DNA of 64,000 nucleotides, from positions 735,724 through 799,723 of the forward strand of contig NZ_SMSE01000001.1 of NCBI RefSeq assembly GCF_004354085.1. The letters run 5' to 3'. Position 1 is the first letter of the stretch. Every line of letters starts with the position of its first letter. Shown here one piece after another: positions 8,961-17,266 of this stretch. Origin of the DNA: Seongchinamella unica. GTDB lineage: Bacteria > Pseudomonadota > Gammaproteobacteria > Pseudomonadales > Halieaceae. Position numbers and translations under genes: made by a program. The notes beneath the pieces are model-generated. The model saw only the letters and a list, made by a program, of their open reading frames with translations. It made no database searches and had not been told where the DNA came from.

Positions 8961-9313
8961 CCCTTGGTTCCACTCCAATGACGTCGTCAGCGTGCCCTAC
9001 CGCTCATCCTGCGGTTTCAGGCAACATTTACTAAGCTGCTGAATACAAACAATTATTTGGCCAGAGAGCATAAGGCAGAAGCCGTCCATTTACTACGCGG
9101 GGAGTGCGGCCCAGGTCACAATTCTGGACATATATGCTGTTTTTACCCGGTTTGGCACAAGCCCCTTCACGGTACAGGTAAAAATACCGGCATTTCTTCT
9201 CATATTGACCCAGATCAAGCCCCCACCGGCTTTAGCCAAAATGAGGTATGTGGGCCAGTTATCCTGTCTCCATAGTGACTGCCATCAACGACAGTTACCA
9301 CGAGGAAGACGCC
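8961..9313. other. Divergent promoter region between secretion operon and oxygenase genes
   Basis: About 350 bp without a convincing gene. It is more AT-rich than its flanks (for example around 9020-9060 and 9130-9210) and should hold the promoters of both divergent operons. The one recognisable site is the FNR/ANR-like box at 9205-9218. Confidence 0.7.
9205..9218 (+). promoter_or_regulatory. FNR/ANR-like box
   Basis: TTGAC-CCAG-ATCAA differs by one base from the symmetric FNR/ANR consensus TTGAT-N4-ATCAA. It lies about 96 bp upstream of the flavin monooxygenase ATG. It suggests oxygen-responsive control of an oxygen-consuming pathway, which is inference only. Confidence 0.45.
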
Positions 9314-10501
9314 ATGAACGCCCCGCAAATCACCCAGGCCGAACAGCTCTACCAGACCGCTCGCGACCTGGTGCCCACCCTGCGCGAGCGCAGCGCAGAA
9401 ACGGCCGCCCTCGGCCACCTGCCCCAGGCCACCGTGGACGCCATGCAGCAGGCCGGCTTTTTCCGGATCATGCAGCCGGCACGCTACGGCGGCTTCGAGA
9501 TGGACCCGGAGGTGTTCTTCCGGGTGCAGATGATTCTCGCGGAAGGCTGCATGTCGACTGCCTGGGTGCTGGGCGTGGTCGCCATCCACAACTGGCAGCT
9601 GGCCCTGTTCGATGACCAGGCGCAGCAGGAGGTCTGGGGGGAGGATGACTCCACCCTGATTTCCTCCTCCTATATGCCGGTGGGCAAGGTCACCCCTGTG
9701 GCGGGCGGTTACCGACTGTCGGGGCACTGGGGATTTTCTTCCGGCTCCAAACACTGTGACTGGGCCTTCCTCGGCGCCATGGTTCCGCCGGCCAAACCGG
9801 GGGACGCCCCCGACTACCGCACTTTCCTCGTTCCCCGGAGCGACTACCAGATCGTCGAGAACTGGAATGTGTCCGGCCTGGAGGGCACCGGCAGCCACGA
9901 CATTACCGTGGAAGACGCCTTTGTGCCCGAGCATCGCACCCACCGTTCTATCCACGGTTTCGAGTGCAACAGCCCGGGCAATGCGGTCAACGATCACTAC
10001 ATCTTCCGGCTGCCCTTCGGGCAGATTTTCGTCCGCGCTGTGTCCTCCTCCAGCATCGGCTGCCTGAAGGGGGTGATCGACAGCTACGTGCAGGTCAACA
10101 GGGACCGGGTTGGTCTCAACGACGGCAACAAGATTGCCACCGACCCGGATGCGCAAATGGCCCTGGCCGAATGCATTGCCGCGGTGGACGAGTGCCAGAC
10201 CATCATGTTCCGCAATTTCGACAAGATGGTCGATGCCGCCCGCTCGGGCAGCCCACTGGCCATCGAGGAGCGCATCAAGATGCGTTTTGACGCCGCGCTG
10301 GTGTCTCGCAAATGCACCGAGGCGATCAACCTGATGTTTAACGCCTGCGGCGCCCAGGGCATTTTCCGTGACCACCCCCTCAACCGCGCCTGGCTGGATA
10401 TTAACGCCGGCCGCCAGCACGTGGCCAACAACCCCTTCAAGTTCGGCCGCAATGTGGGCGGGGTGATGATGGGCGCCGAAAATACCGACTTTTTCCTCTA
10501 G
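9314..10501 (+). CDS. HsaA-like flavin-dependent monooxygenase (acyl-CoA dehydrogenase fold)
   Basis: 395 residues from the ATG at 9314, preceded by GAGGAAG; this matches the length of HsaA (~394). The fold is the acyl-CoA dehydrogenase-like oxygenase component of two-component flavin hydroxylases. HsaA-like segments include GFFRIMQPARYGGFEMDP, ISSSYMPVGKVTPVAGGY, FSSGSKHCDWAFLG and GLEGTGSHDI. HsaA hydroxylates 3-HSA, a phenolic secosteroid, using reduced flavin from a reductase that is not present here. The next gene, 12 bp downstream, is KshA-like, which supports steroid-type ring degradation. A related phenolic substrate cannot be excluded. Confidence 0.85.
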   Translation: MNAPQITQAEQLYQTARDLVPTLRERSAETAALGHLPQATVDAMQQAGFFRIMQPARYGGFEMDPEVFFRVQMILAEGCMSTAWVLGVVAIHNWQLALFDDQAQQEVWGEDDSTLISSSYMPVGKVTPVAGGYRLSGHWGFSSGSKHCDWAFLGAMVPPAKPGDAPDYRTFLVPRSDYQIVENWNVSGLEGTGSHDITVEDAFVPEHRTHRSIHGFECNSPGNAVNDHYIFRLPFGQIFVRAVSSSSIGCLKGVIDSYVQVNRDRVGLNDGNKIATDPDAQMALAECIAAVDECQTIMFRNFDKMVDAARSGSPLAIEERIKMRFDAALVSRKCTEAINLMFNACGAQGIFRDHPLNRAWLDINAGRQHVANNPFKFGRNVGGVMMGAENTDFFL

Positions 10502-10513
10502 GGAGATCCCGCA

Positions 10514-11620
10514 ATGACTGCAGCACAACAAGCGACGACAGAGAAACCCGAACCCTACGTGATCAGGACTGACGAGCGTGAGGAGCGCTATGCTCGCGGC
10601 TGGTATGTTATCGGCCACGCCAACAGCGTCGGCCATACCCCGCGGGCGCTGAACGTTTTCGGCACCAGGCTGGTGGCCTACCGGGGCAAGGAGGACGGTG
10701 AGGTGCACATCCTCGACGCCTACTGCCCGCATATGGGGGGGGACCTGTGCGGTGGCGAGGTCAGGGACAACTCGGTGTTGTGCCCTTTCCACCTGTGGAG
10801 CTGGGGCGCCGACGGTGTCTGTGACGACATCCCCTACGCCAGGAAAATTCCCGACAAGGCGGTGATCAAGTCCTGGCCGGTGCTGGAGAAAAACGGACTG
10901 GTGTTCGTCTGGCAGGACCCGGAGGGTAATCCCCCGATTGCGGAACAGGAGCCCGCCACCCTGGACGACTGGTATGCCGAAGACTGGACCGACTGGGAGA
11001 TGGAGGCCATCCCCATCCAGTCGCTGGGCCGGGAACTGGTGGACAACATGGCGGACATGGCCCACTTCGGCCCCATCCACTATTCCTCGGTCAAATCGTT
11101 CAGGAACACCATGGAAGGCCACAAGTTCGTCCAGTACATGGTCGGCGGGCACGAAATCCTGACCGAGGGAGACGAGGGACTGATCACCTCCGTGGCCACC
11201 TATGAGGGGCCGGCCTACATGACCACGACCATGACCGGGCTGATGGACGGTCACCCGATGAAGGTCCACCTGCTGGTCAGCCATATCCCCACCGACATGA
11301 GCGAATTCGTGATCAATTTCGGGGTGATGATGAGAAAGGATCCCGGCCTCTCCGAGACCCAGAACAAGGCCATGGTCGAGGAATACATGGAGAAGAATAT
11401 CGAGTCCTTCCACCAGGACGTGGCGGTGTGGAACAACAAGTGCATCATCGACAACCCCTTGCTGTGCGATGGCGATGGCCCGATCAACCTGGTCCGCAAG
11501 TGGTACAGCCAGTTCATGACCAACGTGAACGACATCCAGCCGAACCAGGTCAAGGCGCGGGAGCACGTCACCATGGAGGGCCCGAGTGTGGCGGAAGCGC
11601 TGGCAAAAATGGGTTTTTGA
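10514..11620 (+). CDS. KshA-like Rieske non-heme iron oxygenase
   Basis: 368 residues. The Rieske cluster ligands are C71/H73 (CPHMGG) and C90/H93 (CPFHLWSW). The mononuclear iron motif is DNMADMAHFGPIH with H184 and H189. Segments IPYARKIP, GLVFVWQDPEGNPP and DNMADMAHF closely resemble 3-ketosteroid 9-alpha-hydroxylase (KshA), which opens steroid ring B. It starts 12 bp after the HsaA-like gene with GGAG upstream and is presumably cotranscribed. The ferredoxin reductase KshB is not in the window. Exact substrate is inferred. Confidence 0.87.
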   Translation: MTAAQQATTEKPEPYVIRTDEREERYARGWYVIGHANSVGHTPRALNVFGTRLVAYRGKEDGEVHILDAYCPHMGGDLCGGEVRDNSVLCPFHLWSWGADGVCDDIPYARKIPDKAVIKSWPVLEKNGLVFVWQDPEGNPPIAEQEPATLDDWYAEDWTDWEMEAIPIQSLGRELVDNMADMAHFGPIHYSSVKSFRNTMEGHKFVQYMVGGHEILTEGDEGLITSVATYEGPAYMTTTMTGLMDGHPMKVHLLVSHIPTDMSEFVINFGVMMRKDPGLSETQNKAMVEEYMEKNIESFHQDVAVWNNKCIIDNPLLCDGDGPINLVRKWYSQFMTNVNDIQPNQVKAREHVTMEGPSVAEALAKMGF

Positions 11621-11638
11621 GCGGATGGTGCCCCAAAA

Positions 11639-11654
11639 TGTGAGCTGTTTCACA
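11639..11654 (+). promoter_or_regulatory. CRP/Vfr-type site before the Arg-rich small protein
   Basis: TGTGA-GCTGTT-TCACA is a perfect pair of CRP half-sites, flanked by AAAA and TTCC. A -10-like TATACT lies at 11700-11705 without a good -35, and the spacing (centre roughly -65) fits class I activation. A further half-site (AAATGTGA) lies at 11664-11671. Confidence 0.6.
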
Positions 11655-11743
11655 TTCCGGGGCAAATGTGACTGCCATGGCAGCCTGTGTGGTCCAGACT
11701 ATACTGACATCAGGGCCAGAACAGGAAACACCGAGGTTGCATC

Positions 11744-11968
11744 ATGTCAGAACGAGCACAATTTGAAGTCAGGGATGTTGGCACCGGTTCGGGCAGCGCG
11801 GGCACAGACGGTCAGAAGAAGTACATGGGTGTGGAGCGCCGCCGCGGACATCGTCGAACCGGCCTCGATCGTCGCACCGATGTGCGCTTTGAGCCGGGTA
11901 AGGACGACCGTCGCAAAAACCACGGCCGCCGCCACGACGACGAGGACGGTTACCGCTTCCTCTCCTAG
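11744..11968 (+). CDS. Small Arg-rich hypothetical protein
   Basis: 74 residues with no known domain. The middle is strongly basic (GVERRRGHRRTGLDRRTDVRF; DRRKNHGRRHDDED), with repeated (E/D)RR motifs and a mixed-charge tail. The ATG at 11744 has GAGG about 10 bases upstream, and the gene sits behind the CRP-type site and a -10 element. It converges on ctaA, ending 2 bp from that gene's stop. A nucleic-acid or ribosome contact is possible from the charge but is speculative. Confidence 0.7.
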   Translation: MSERAQFEVRDVGTGSGSAGTDGQKKYMGVERRRGHRRTGLDRRTDVRFEPGKDDRRKNHGRRHDDEDGYRFLS

Positions 11969-11969
11969 T

Positions 11970-13004
11970 CTAACTCGCCTGTTTGACCAGGTAGTGGCTG
12001 CTAAACAGAGTGGCGGACAACAACAGCACCGCCCCGGCCTGGTGAGCCGCCGCCAACCACACCGGCACATGCAGCAGCAGTGTGCCGATTCCCAACACCA
12101 CCTGTAGCCACAACGCCGCCAGCAACAGGACCATGGCCAGTTTACCGCGACTGCCCAGGCCATTCCGCCAGCTCAGCCAGACGAACAGGTGCACCAGCAC
12201 AAACAGCAGGTAGGCAAACATCCGGTGATTGAACTGCACCGTGGTGATGTCCTCAAACATCGCCAGCCAGGCCGGCTCCATGGCGTACAGCCCCGCGGGA
12301 ATGAAACTGGTGCCCATCAACGGCCAGGTGCTGTAGGCAAAACCGGCGCGGGTTCCGGCCACCAGGCCACCGCTCAGGATCATCAGGTAGATCAAACCCA
12401 CCAGCACCCGGGAGAAACCCGCCCTGGGGTGCTTACCCGGCTTGCCCGGGAACAGCAGATCAAAGGCCACCCACAACATGTAGGCGTAAATGGCCACGGC
12501 GAGCCCCAGGTGGGCGGTGAGCCGGTACTGGCTCACCCGCGGGTTATCCACAAGCCCGCTCTTGACCATGTACCAGCCGAGCAGACCCTGCAATCCGCCT
12601 AGCGCAAACAGGATCCACAGTTTCGGCATCATGCCGGCCCGCACCCTGCCCTTGACGGCGAAGAACACCATGGGCACAAAGAACAGGACACCGATCACCC
12701 GCCCCAGTACCCGGTGCAGGTATTCGTACATGAAAATGGACTTGAAGCCGTCCAGGTCCATGCCGCGGTTGACCTTGTGGTACTCGGGGTACTGCTTGTA
12801 CTTGTCAAAGGTCTCCTGCCAGGCCTCCTCACCAATGGGCGGTATCACCCCCATGAGGGGCTTCCACTCCACCATGGACAGGCCGGAGCCGGTGAGCCGG
12901 GTTACCCCGCCGAGCGTGATCATGCCGAAGATGACCGCCGCGCACAGCAGCAGCCAGCCGGCAACCTGGCGGTCGTAGCGGGATTGTTGCTGCTGGTTGA
13001 GCAT
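11970..13004 (-). CDS. ctaA: Heme A synthase (COX15/CtaA family)
   Basis: 344 residues from the ATG at 13004, which overlaps the thiolase stop (TGATG). It is a polytopic membrane protein with the family features GGVTRLTGSGLSMVEWKP, EYLHRVLGRVIG, and late FNHRMFAYLLFVLVH; His residues in these motifs bind heme. It oxidises the C8 methyl of heme O to make heme A for aa3-type cytochrome oxidase. It is usually linked to cox genes, but here it is coupled to thiolase, an unusual neighbour. Confidence 0.94.
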   Translation of the reverse strand: MLNQQQQSRYDRQVAGWLLLCAAVIFGMITLGGVTRLTGSGLSMVEWKPLMGVIPPIGEEAWQETFDKYKQYPEYHKVNRGMDLDGFKSIFMYEYLHRVLGRVIGVLFFVPMVFFAVKGRVRAGMMPKLWILFALGGLQGLLGWYMVKSGLVDNPRVSQYRLTAHLGLAVAIYAYMLWVAFDLLFPGKPGKHPRAGFSRVLVGLIYLMILSGGLVAGTRAGFAYSTWPLMGTSFIPAGLYAMEPAWLAMFEDITTVQFNHRMFAYLLFVLVHLFVWLSWRNGLGSRGKLAMVLLLAALWLQVVLGIGTLLLHVPVWLAAAHQAGAVLLLSATLFSSHYLVKQAS

Positions 13005-14188
13005 CAAAGCCGTTCAAACAGCGCCGCAATACCCTGGCCGCCGCCAATACACATGGTGGACACCGCGTAGCGACCGCCGGTACGCTCCAGCTCATACAGC
13101 GCCTTGATCGTAATCAGCGCGCCGGTGGCACCTATCGGATGCCCCAGGGAGATACCAGAACCATTGGGGTTCACTTTCGCCGGGGCCAGGCCCAGCTCTT
13201 TCACCACCGACAGCGCCTGCGCGGCAAAGGCCTCGTTGCACTCCCAGACATCCACGTCGTCCTGGGCCACGCCGGTTTTCTCCAGCAGCTGGCGGACGGC
13301 GGGAGCCGGACCGATACCCATGATTGAGGGGTCAACACCCGCCAGGGAGTAGCCCACCAGGCGGGCCATGGGCTTGAGGCCACGCGCCTCGGCGGCGCTT
13401 TTCTCCATCATCACCAGGGCAGCGGCGGCGTCGTTAATGCCCGAGGCGTTTGCCGCGGTCACGGTGCCGTCTTTCTTGAAGGCCGGACGCAGGCTCGCCA
13501 TACTTTCGGCGGTGGCATCCATGCGTACGTGCTCGTCCTGGTCGAACACGGTGACGCCTTTACGGGTCTTGATCTCGATGGGCAGGATCTGCTCCTTGAA
13601 GTAGCCGCCCTCGATAGCGCGCTGGGCCCGGCGGTGGCTCTCGGCGGCCAACTCATCCTGTTCCTCACGGCTGACATCGTACTTCTCAGCCAGGTTCTCA
13701 GCAGTAATGCCCATGTGAGTATCCCCCATGGGGCAGGTCAGGGCGCCCATCATCGGATCCTCCATGGTGCCGTCACCCATGCGGGCGCCAAAGCGGGCCT
13801 GGGGCAACCAGTAAGGCACCCGGGTCATGGATTCTGCGCCACCGGCAACCACCGCATCACAGTCACCGAGCAACACCATCTGGGCGGCGGAAATCACGGC
13901 CTGCAAGCCGGAGCCGCACAGGCGGTTCACGGTCAGGGCGGGAGTCTCGATCGGCAGTCCACCCTTGAGCGCGGCCACCCGGCCCATGTACATATCGCGG
14001 CGATCGCTGTGGGTGACGGAGCCGATGACGCAATGGCCAATGTCCTCACCCTGCAGGCCCGAGCGCCTGACGGCCTCTGCAACCACCTGGCCGGCCAGCT
14101 CAGTGGGGGGAACATCTTTCAAACTGCCGCCAAAATCGGCGATTGCGGTACGAACACCGCTTAAAACTACTACTTCGCGATCACTCAT
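13004..14188 (-). CDS. Acetyl-CoA acetyltransferase (thiolase)
   Basis: 394 residues, the usual length for biosynthetic/degradative acetoacetyl-CoA thiolases. Catalytic residues are C91 (LCGSGLQAV), H350 ([11 protein letters not shown]) and C380 (CIGGGQG). The ATG has GGAGA upstream. Following acetoacetyl-CoA synthetase by 83 bp, it probably cleaves acetoacetyl-CoA to two acetyl-CoA, completing acetoacetate (ketone body) use. A role in polyhydroxybutyrate synthesis or fatty-acid oxidation is also possible. Confidence 0.93.
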   Translation of the reverse strand: MSDREVVVLSGVRTAIADFGGSLKDVPPTELAGQVVAEAVRRSGLQGEDIGHCVIGSVTHSDRRDMYMGRVAALKGGLPIETPALTVNRLCGSGLQAVISAAQMVLLGDCDAVVAGGAESMTRVPYWLPQARFGARMGDGTMEDPMMGALTCPMGDTHMGITAENLAEKYDVSREEQDELAAESHRRAQRAIEGGYFKEQILPIEIKTRKGVTVFDQDEHVRMDATAESMASLRPAFKKDGTVTAANASGINDAAAALVMMEKSAAEARGLKPMARLVGYSLAGVDPSIMGIGPAPAVRQLLEKTGVAQDDVDVWECNEAFAAQALSVVKELGLAPAKVNPNGSGISLGHPIGATGALITIKALYELERTGGRYAVSTMCIGGGQGIAALFERL

Positions 14189-14227
14189 CGGGATTCTCCG
14201 GGCTTTCGATCAAATCAATACAAATTT

Positions 14228-14255
14228 GCGGGCGCAACTTTACCAGAACGCCCGC
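14228..14255. other. Intercistronic hairpin between aacS and thiolase
   Basis: GCGGGCG and CGCCCGC arms separated by 14 nt form a stable stem in the 83-bp gap. There is no U-run. It may modulate mRNA stability; its function is unknown. Confidence 0.35.
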
Positions 14256-14271
14256 GGGAAAACAGGTCTGT

Positions 14272-16221
14272 TCAGGCCTGTAACTCGGGCAGATCCCGGT
14301 ACAGTTCCAGGGCCTCCGGGTTGGCCAGGGCATCGGTGTTTTTCACCGGACGGTTGTGGACCACGTTGCGCACCGCCAGCTCGACAATCTTGCCGCTGAT
14401 GGTGCGGGGAATATCGCTCACCTGGACAATCACCGCAGGCACATGGCGCGGGGTGGTATTTTCGCGGATCGACTGGCGAATCCTGGCCCTGAGTTCGTCA
14501 TCCAGAGTGATGCCTTCACGCAACACCACGAACAGGATCACGCGCACATCGTCCTGCCACTGCTGGCCGATAACAATGCTCTCCACCACCTCTTCCACCC
14601 GCTCGACCTGGCGGTAGATTTCCGCAGTGCCAATGCGCACGCCACCGGGATTGAGCACCGCGTCGGAACGCCCGTGGATAATGAAACCACCGTGTTCGGT
14701 TATTTCACCGTAGTCTCCGTGGGCCCAGATATTGGGATAGCTTTCGAAATAGGCGCCGCGGTATTTGCTGCCGTCGGGGTCGTTCCAGAAGCCGATCGGG
14801 GCACAGGGGAACGGCCTGGTACACACCAGCTCTCCCTTCTCCTGGTACACGGGCTGGCCCTCGTCATTCCAGATTTCCACTGCCATACCCAGCCCGGCAG
14901 CCTGGATTTCTCCCACATAGACCGGCAGGGTCGGCGCGCCGCAGACGAAGCAGGACAGGATATCGGTGCCGCCCGAGATGCTGGCCAGGCAGACATCCGT
15001 TTTGAAATCACGATACACGTACTCGAAACTCTCGTGGGACAAGGGCGAGCCGGTAGAGAGAATCGTCTTCACGCTGGCGAGATCATGGCTCTGCGCCGGC
15101 TTGTGCCCGGATTTCTCAAGGGCGGCGATGAACTTGGCGCTGGTGCCAAAAACGCTGATTTTCTCGCGGTCTATCGCATCGAGTAACAGCTTGCCGTCAT
15201 CGGCAAAGGGAGACCCGTCGTAAAGCACCAGGGTGACCTCGCTCGCCAGTCCGGTGACCAGCCAGTTCCACATCATCCAGCCACAGGTAGTGAAATAAAA
15301 CAGCACATCCTCTGGCGTCATGTCCACGTGCAGGCGGTGTTCCTTGAGGTGCTGCAGCAGCGTCCCTCCGGCACCATGAACAATGCACTTGGGCACCCCG
15401 GTGGTTCCCGAGGAGTACATGATGTACAGCGGATGATCGAACGGAAGGCGCTCAAACTCGACCTCCTCCGCGTCGGGGTCGAGGAAGTCAGGGAACAGGA
15501 CAGCGTCGTCGATCGCGCTGATATCAGGAGATTGCGACAGCACCGGTACCACCACGACTTTTTCAATGCTGTCGATTTGCGCGCGGATGGCCGCCAACCG
15601 CTCCAGGGAATCGCAGGCCTTGCCGTTGTAATAATAACCATCAGCGGCAAACAGCACACGCGGCTCAATCTGGCCGAAGCGGTCCATCACGCCATTGATG
15701 CCGAAGTCAGGCGAACAGGACGACCAGACCGCCCCGATGCTGGAGGCGGCCAGCATCGCGATCACCGTCTCCTCGATATTGGGCATGAAACCGGCCACCC
15801 GGTCGCCCGGCTTCAGATCCAGCCTGCGCATGGTGGCGGCCAGCTGGGCCACCCGCCGATAGAGCTGCTGGTAGCTCAGCTCGGAACGCTCGCCATTTTC
15901 CAGCAATGAAACCAGCGCGGGTCGTTCATCGCGGCAGCGCAGCAGGTTCTCGGCAAAATTCAACCGGGTCCGGGGAAACCAGCGAGCTCCCGGGAACTTA
16001 TCGCCATCCACCAGCTCCGGCTTAAGGTCCCCTTCGCCAATGACCTCGGCAAAATCCCAGATCGCCCGCCAGAACGCCTCCGGCTGGTCTATCGACCAAC
16101 GGTGGAGATGCTCATAGGTCGATCCCACCTCGTGGCCACCGGCCTGCAGGTAGTGCCGGAACCGGGTGATCTGGGCCGCATCGATGCGTTGCTGGCTGGG
16201 GCGCCACAGGGGCTTGTTCAT
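14272..16221 (-). CDS. aacS: Acetoacetyl-CoA synthetase
   Basis: 649 residues, an acyl-adenylate-forming enzyme that activates acetoacetate with ATP and CoA. The AMP-binding signature is [29 protein letters not shown] and [22 protein letters not shown], with the late [11 protein letters not shown] lysine motif, are characteristic of acetoacetate-CoA ligases. The thiolase downstream and divergent LysR gene upstream suggest a ketone-body operon. Confidence 0.95.
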   Translation of the reverse strand: MNKPLWRPSQQRIDAAQITRFRHYLQAGGHEVGSTYEHLHRWSIDQPEAFWRAIWDFAEVIGEGDLKPELVDGDKFPGARWFPRTRLNFAENLLRCRDERPALVSLLENGERSELSYQQLYRRVAQLAATMRRLDLKPGDRVAGFMPNIEETVIAMLAASSIGAVWSSCSPDFGINGVMDRFGQIEPRVLFAADGYYYNGKACDSLERLAAIRAQIDSIEKVVVVPVLSQSPDISAIDDAVLFPDFLDPDAEEVEFERLPFDHPLYIMYSSGTTGVPKCIVHGAGGTLLQHLKEHRLHVDMTPEDVLFYFTTCGWMMWNWLVTGLASEVTLVLYDGSPFADDGKLLLDAIDREKISVFGTSAKFIAALEKSGHKPAQSHDLASVKTILSTGSPLSHESFEYVYRDFKTDVCLASISGGTDILSCFVCGAPTLPVYVGEIQAAGLGMAVEIWNDEGQPVYQEKGELVCTRPFPCAPIGFWNDPDGSKYRGAYFESYPNIWAHGDYGEITEHGGFIIHGRSDAVLNPGGVRIGTAEIYRQVERVEEVVESIVIGQQWQDDVRVILFVVLREGITLDDELRARIRQSIRENTTPRHVPAVIVQVSDIPRTISGKIVELAVRNVVHNRPVKNTDALANPEALELYRDLPELQA

Positions 16222-16310
16222 ATCGTCTCCTCCTTCGCTGGTTGCGCAATATGCGTCATTGCCATATATTCATCAAATAGTATATTTCAATTAATTATTC
16301 GTTTTTGTAT

Positions 16311-17207
16311 ATGAATATTACCCTTCGCCAACTGCGGGCCTTCGCCACCCTCGCCCGCAGCCAGTCCTTCGCCGAGGCGTCGGAGCTGCTGCACCTGTCC
16401 CAGTCGGCGCTGAGTGTGGCCATCAAGAAAATGGAACAGGAGGTGGGTGGCAGCCTGTTTTCCCGCTCTACCCGCTCCCTGGAATTGAGCCCCGAGGGGC
16501 GTAACTTCCTGCCCACGGCCCGTCGGCTGCTGGCGGACTGGGATGAGGCCTTTGACGACCTGGGCCGCAGTTTCAGCCTGCAACAGGGCAAAATCAGCGT
16601 GGCGGTCATGCCCTCCTTTGCCATGAACCAGTTCCCGGAGGCGCTCGCCTCGTTCCAGCAGGAATACCCGGAACTGAACATCGGGGTGGAAGACGTGGTT
16701 ATGGAGGATACGATCGAGGCGGTCCGCAGCGGCCATGTGGACCTGGGTATCACTTTCGAGCCGGAGCAGCTCGACGGGGTCGACTTCACTCCCCTGTTTG
16801 AGGATCACTGGATCGCCCTGGTCCACCCCGATTCTCCGCTGGCAGGTGAACCGCAGCTGAGCTGGCAACAACTGGTACAGCAGCCCTTTATCGCCATGAA
16901 CCGGGGGTCCTGGTCCCGGGCGACCACAGAAGCGGCAATGGCCACGGCAGGCGTCAGTCCGGGCCAGCTGCTGGAGGCCCAGCAACTGGCGACCATCGGC
17001 CGCATGGTGTCGGTGGGACTGGGGGTGGCCGTGGTTCCCCAGCTGTGCCGCCAGCAAATGGAGGCGATGGCTATTGTGTGCAAGCCCCTCGATGGACCGG
17101 CCATTGCACGGCGGGTGGGAATATTCACCCGCAAGCGCCACGGCCTGTCACGGCCGGCCCATGCGCTTTTCCAGCACCTGCAGGATCATTTTGGCTCGGG
17201 GCTGTAG
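16311..17207 (+). CDS. LysR-type transcriptional regulator
   Basis: 298 residues from the ATG at 16311; a TTG at 16305 would add two codons. The N-terminal winged HTH (residues ~1-60; LRQLRAFATLARSQSFAEASELL) is followed by a LysR substrate-binding domain. It diverges from aacS across an 89-bp AT-rich gap. In this family such geometry usually marks the regulator of the neighbouring operon, so it probably controls aacS-thiolase in response to acetoacetate or a derivative. The effector is inferred. Confidence 0.92.
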   Translation: MNITLRQLRAFATLARSQSFAEASELLHLSQSALSVAIKKMEQEVGGSLFSRSTRSLELSPEGRNFLPTARRLLADWDEAFDDLGRSFSLQQGKISVAVMPSFAMNQFPEALASFQQEYPELNIGVEDVVMEDTIEAVRSGHVDLGITFEPEQLDGVDFTPLFEDHWIALVHPDSPLAGEPQLSWQQLVQQPFIAMNRGSWSRATTEAAMATAGVSPGQLLEAQQLATIGRMVSVGLGVAVVPQLCRQQMEAMAIVCKPLDGPAIARRVGIFTRKRHGLSRPAHALFQHLQDHFGSGL

Positions 17208-17266
17208 CGGCAGGCGCATCTGGCGTAGAATTCGCCTCCCTTTGAACCCACGCCCGCGATCTACCC

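Noticed and set aside
7458-8981. 507-codon plus-strand frame
   Set aside because: Antisense to the type I secretion ATPase; His/Gln/Gly-rich with no domain.
9215-11665. 816-codon minus-strand frame
   Set aside because: Antisense to the HsaA- and KshA-like genes, which have clear motifs and RBSs; His/Val/Gly-rich translation is a GC-rich shadow.
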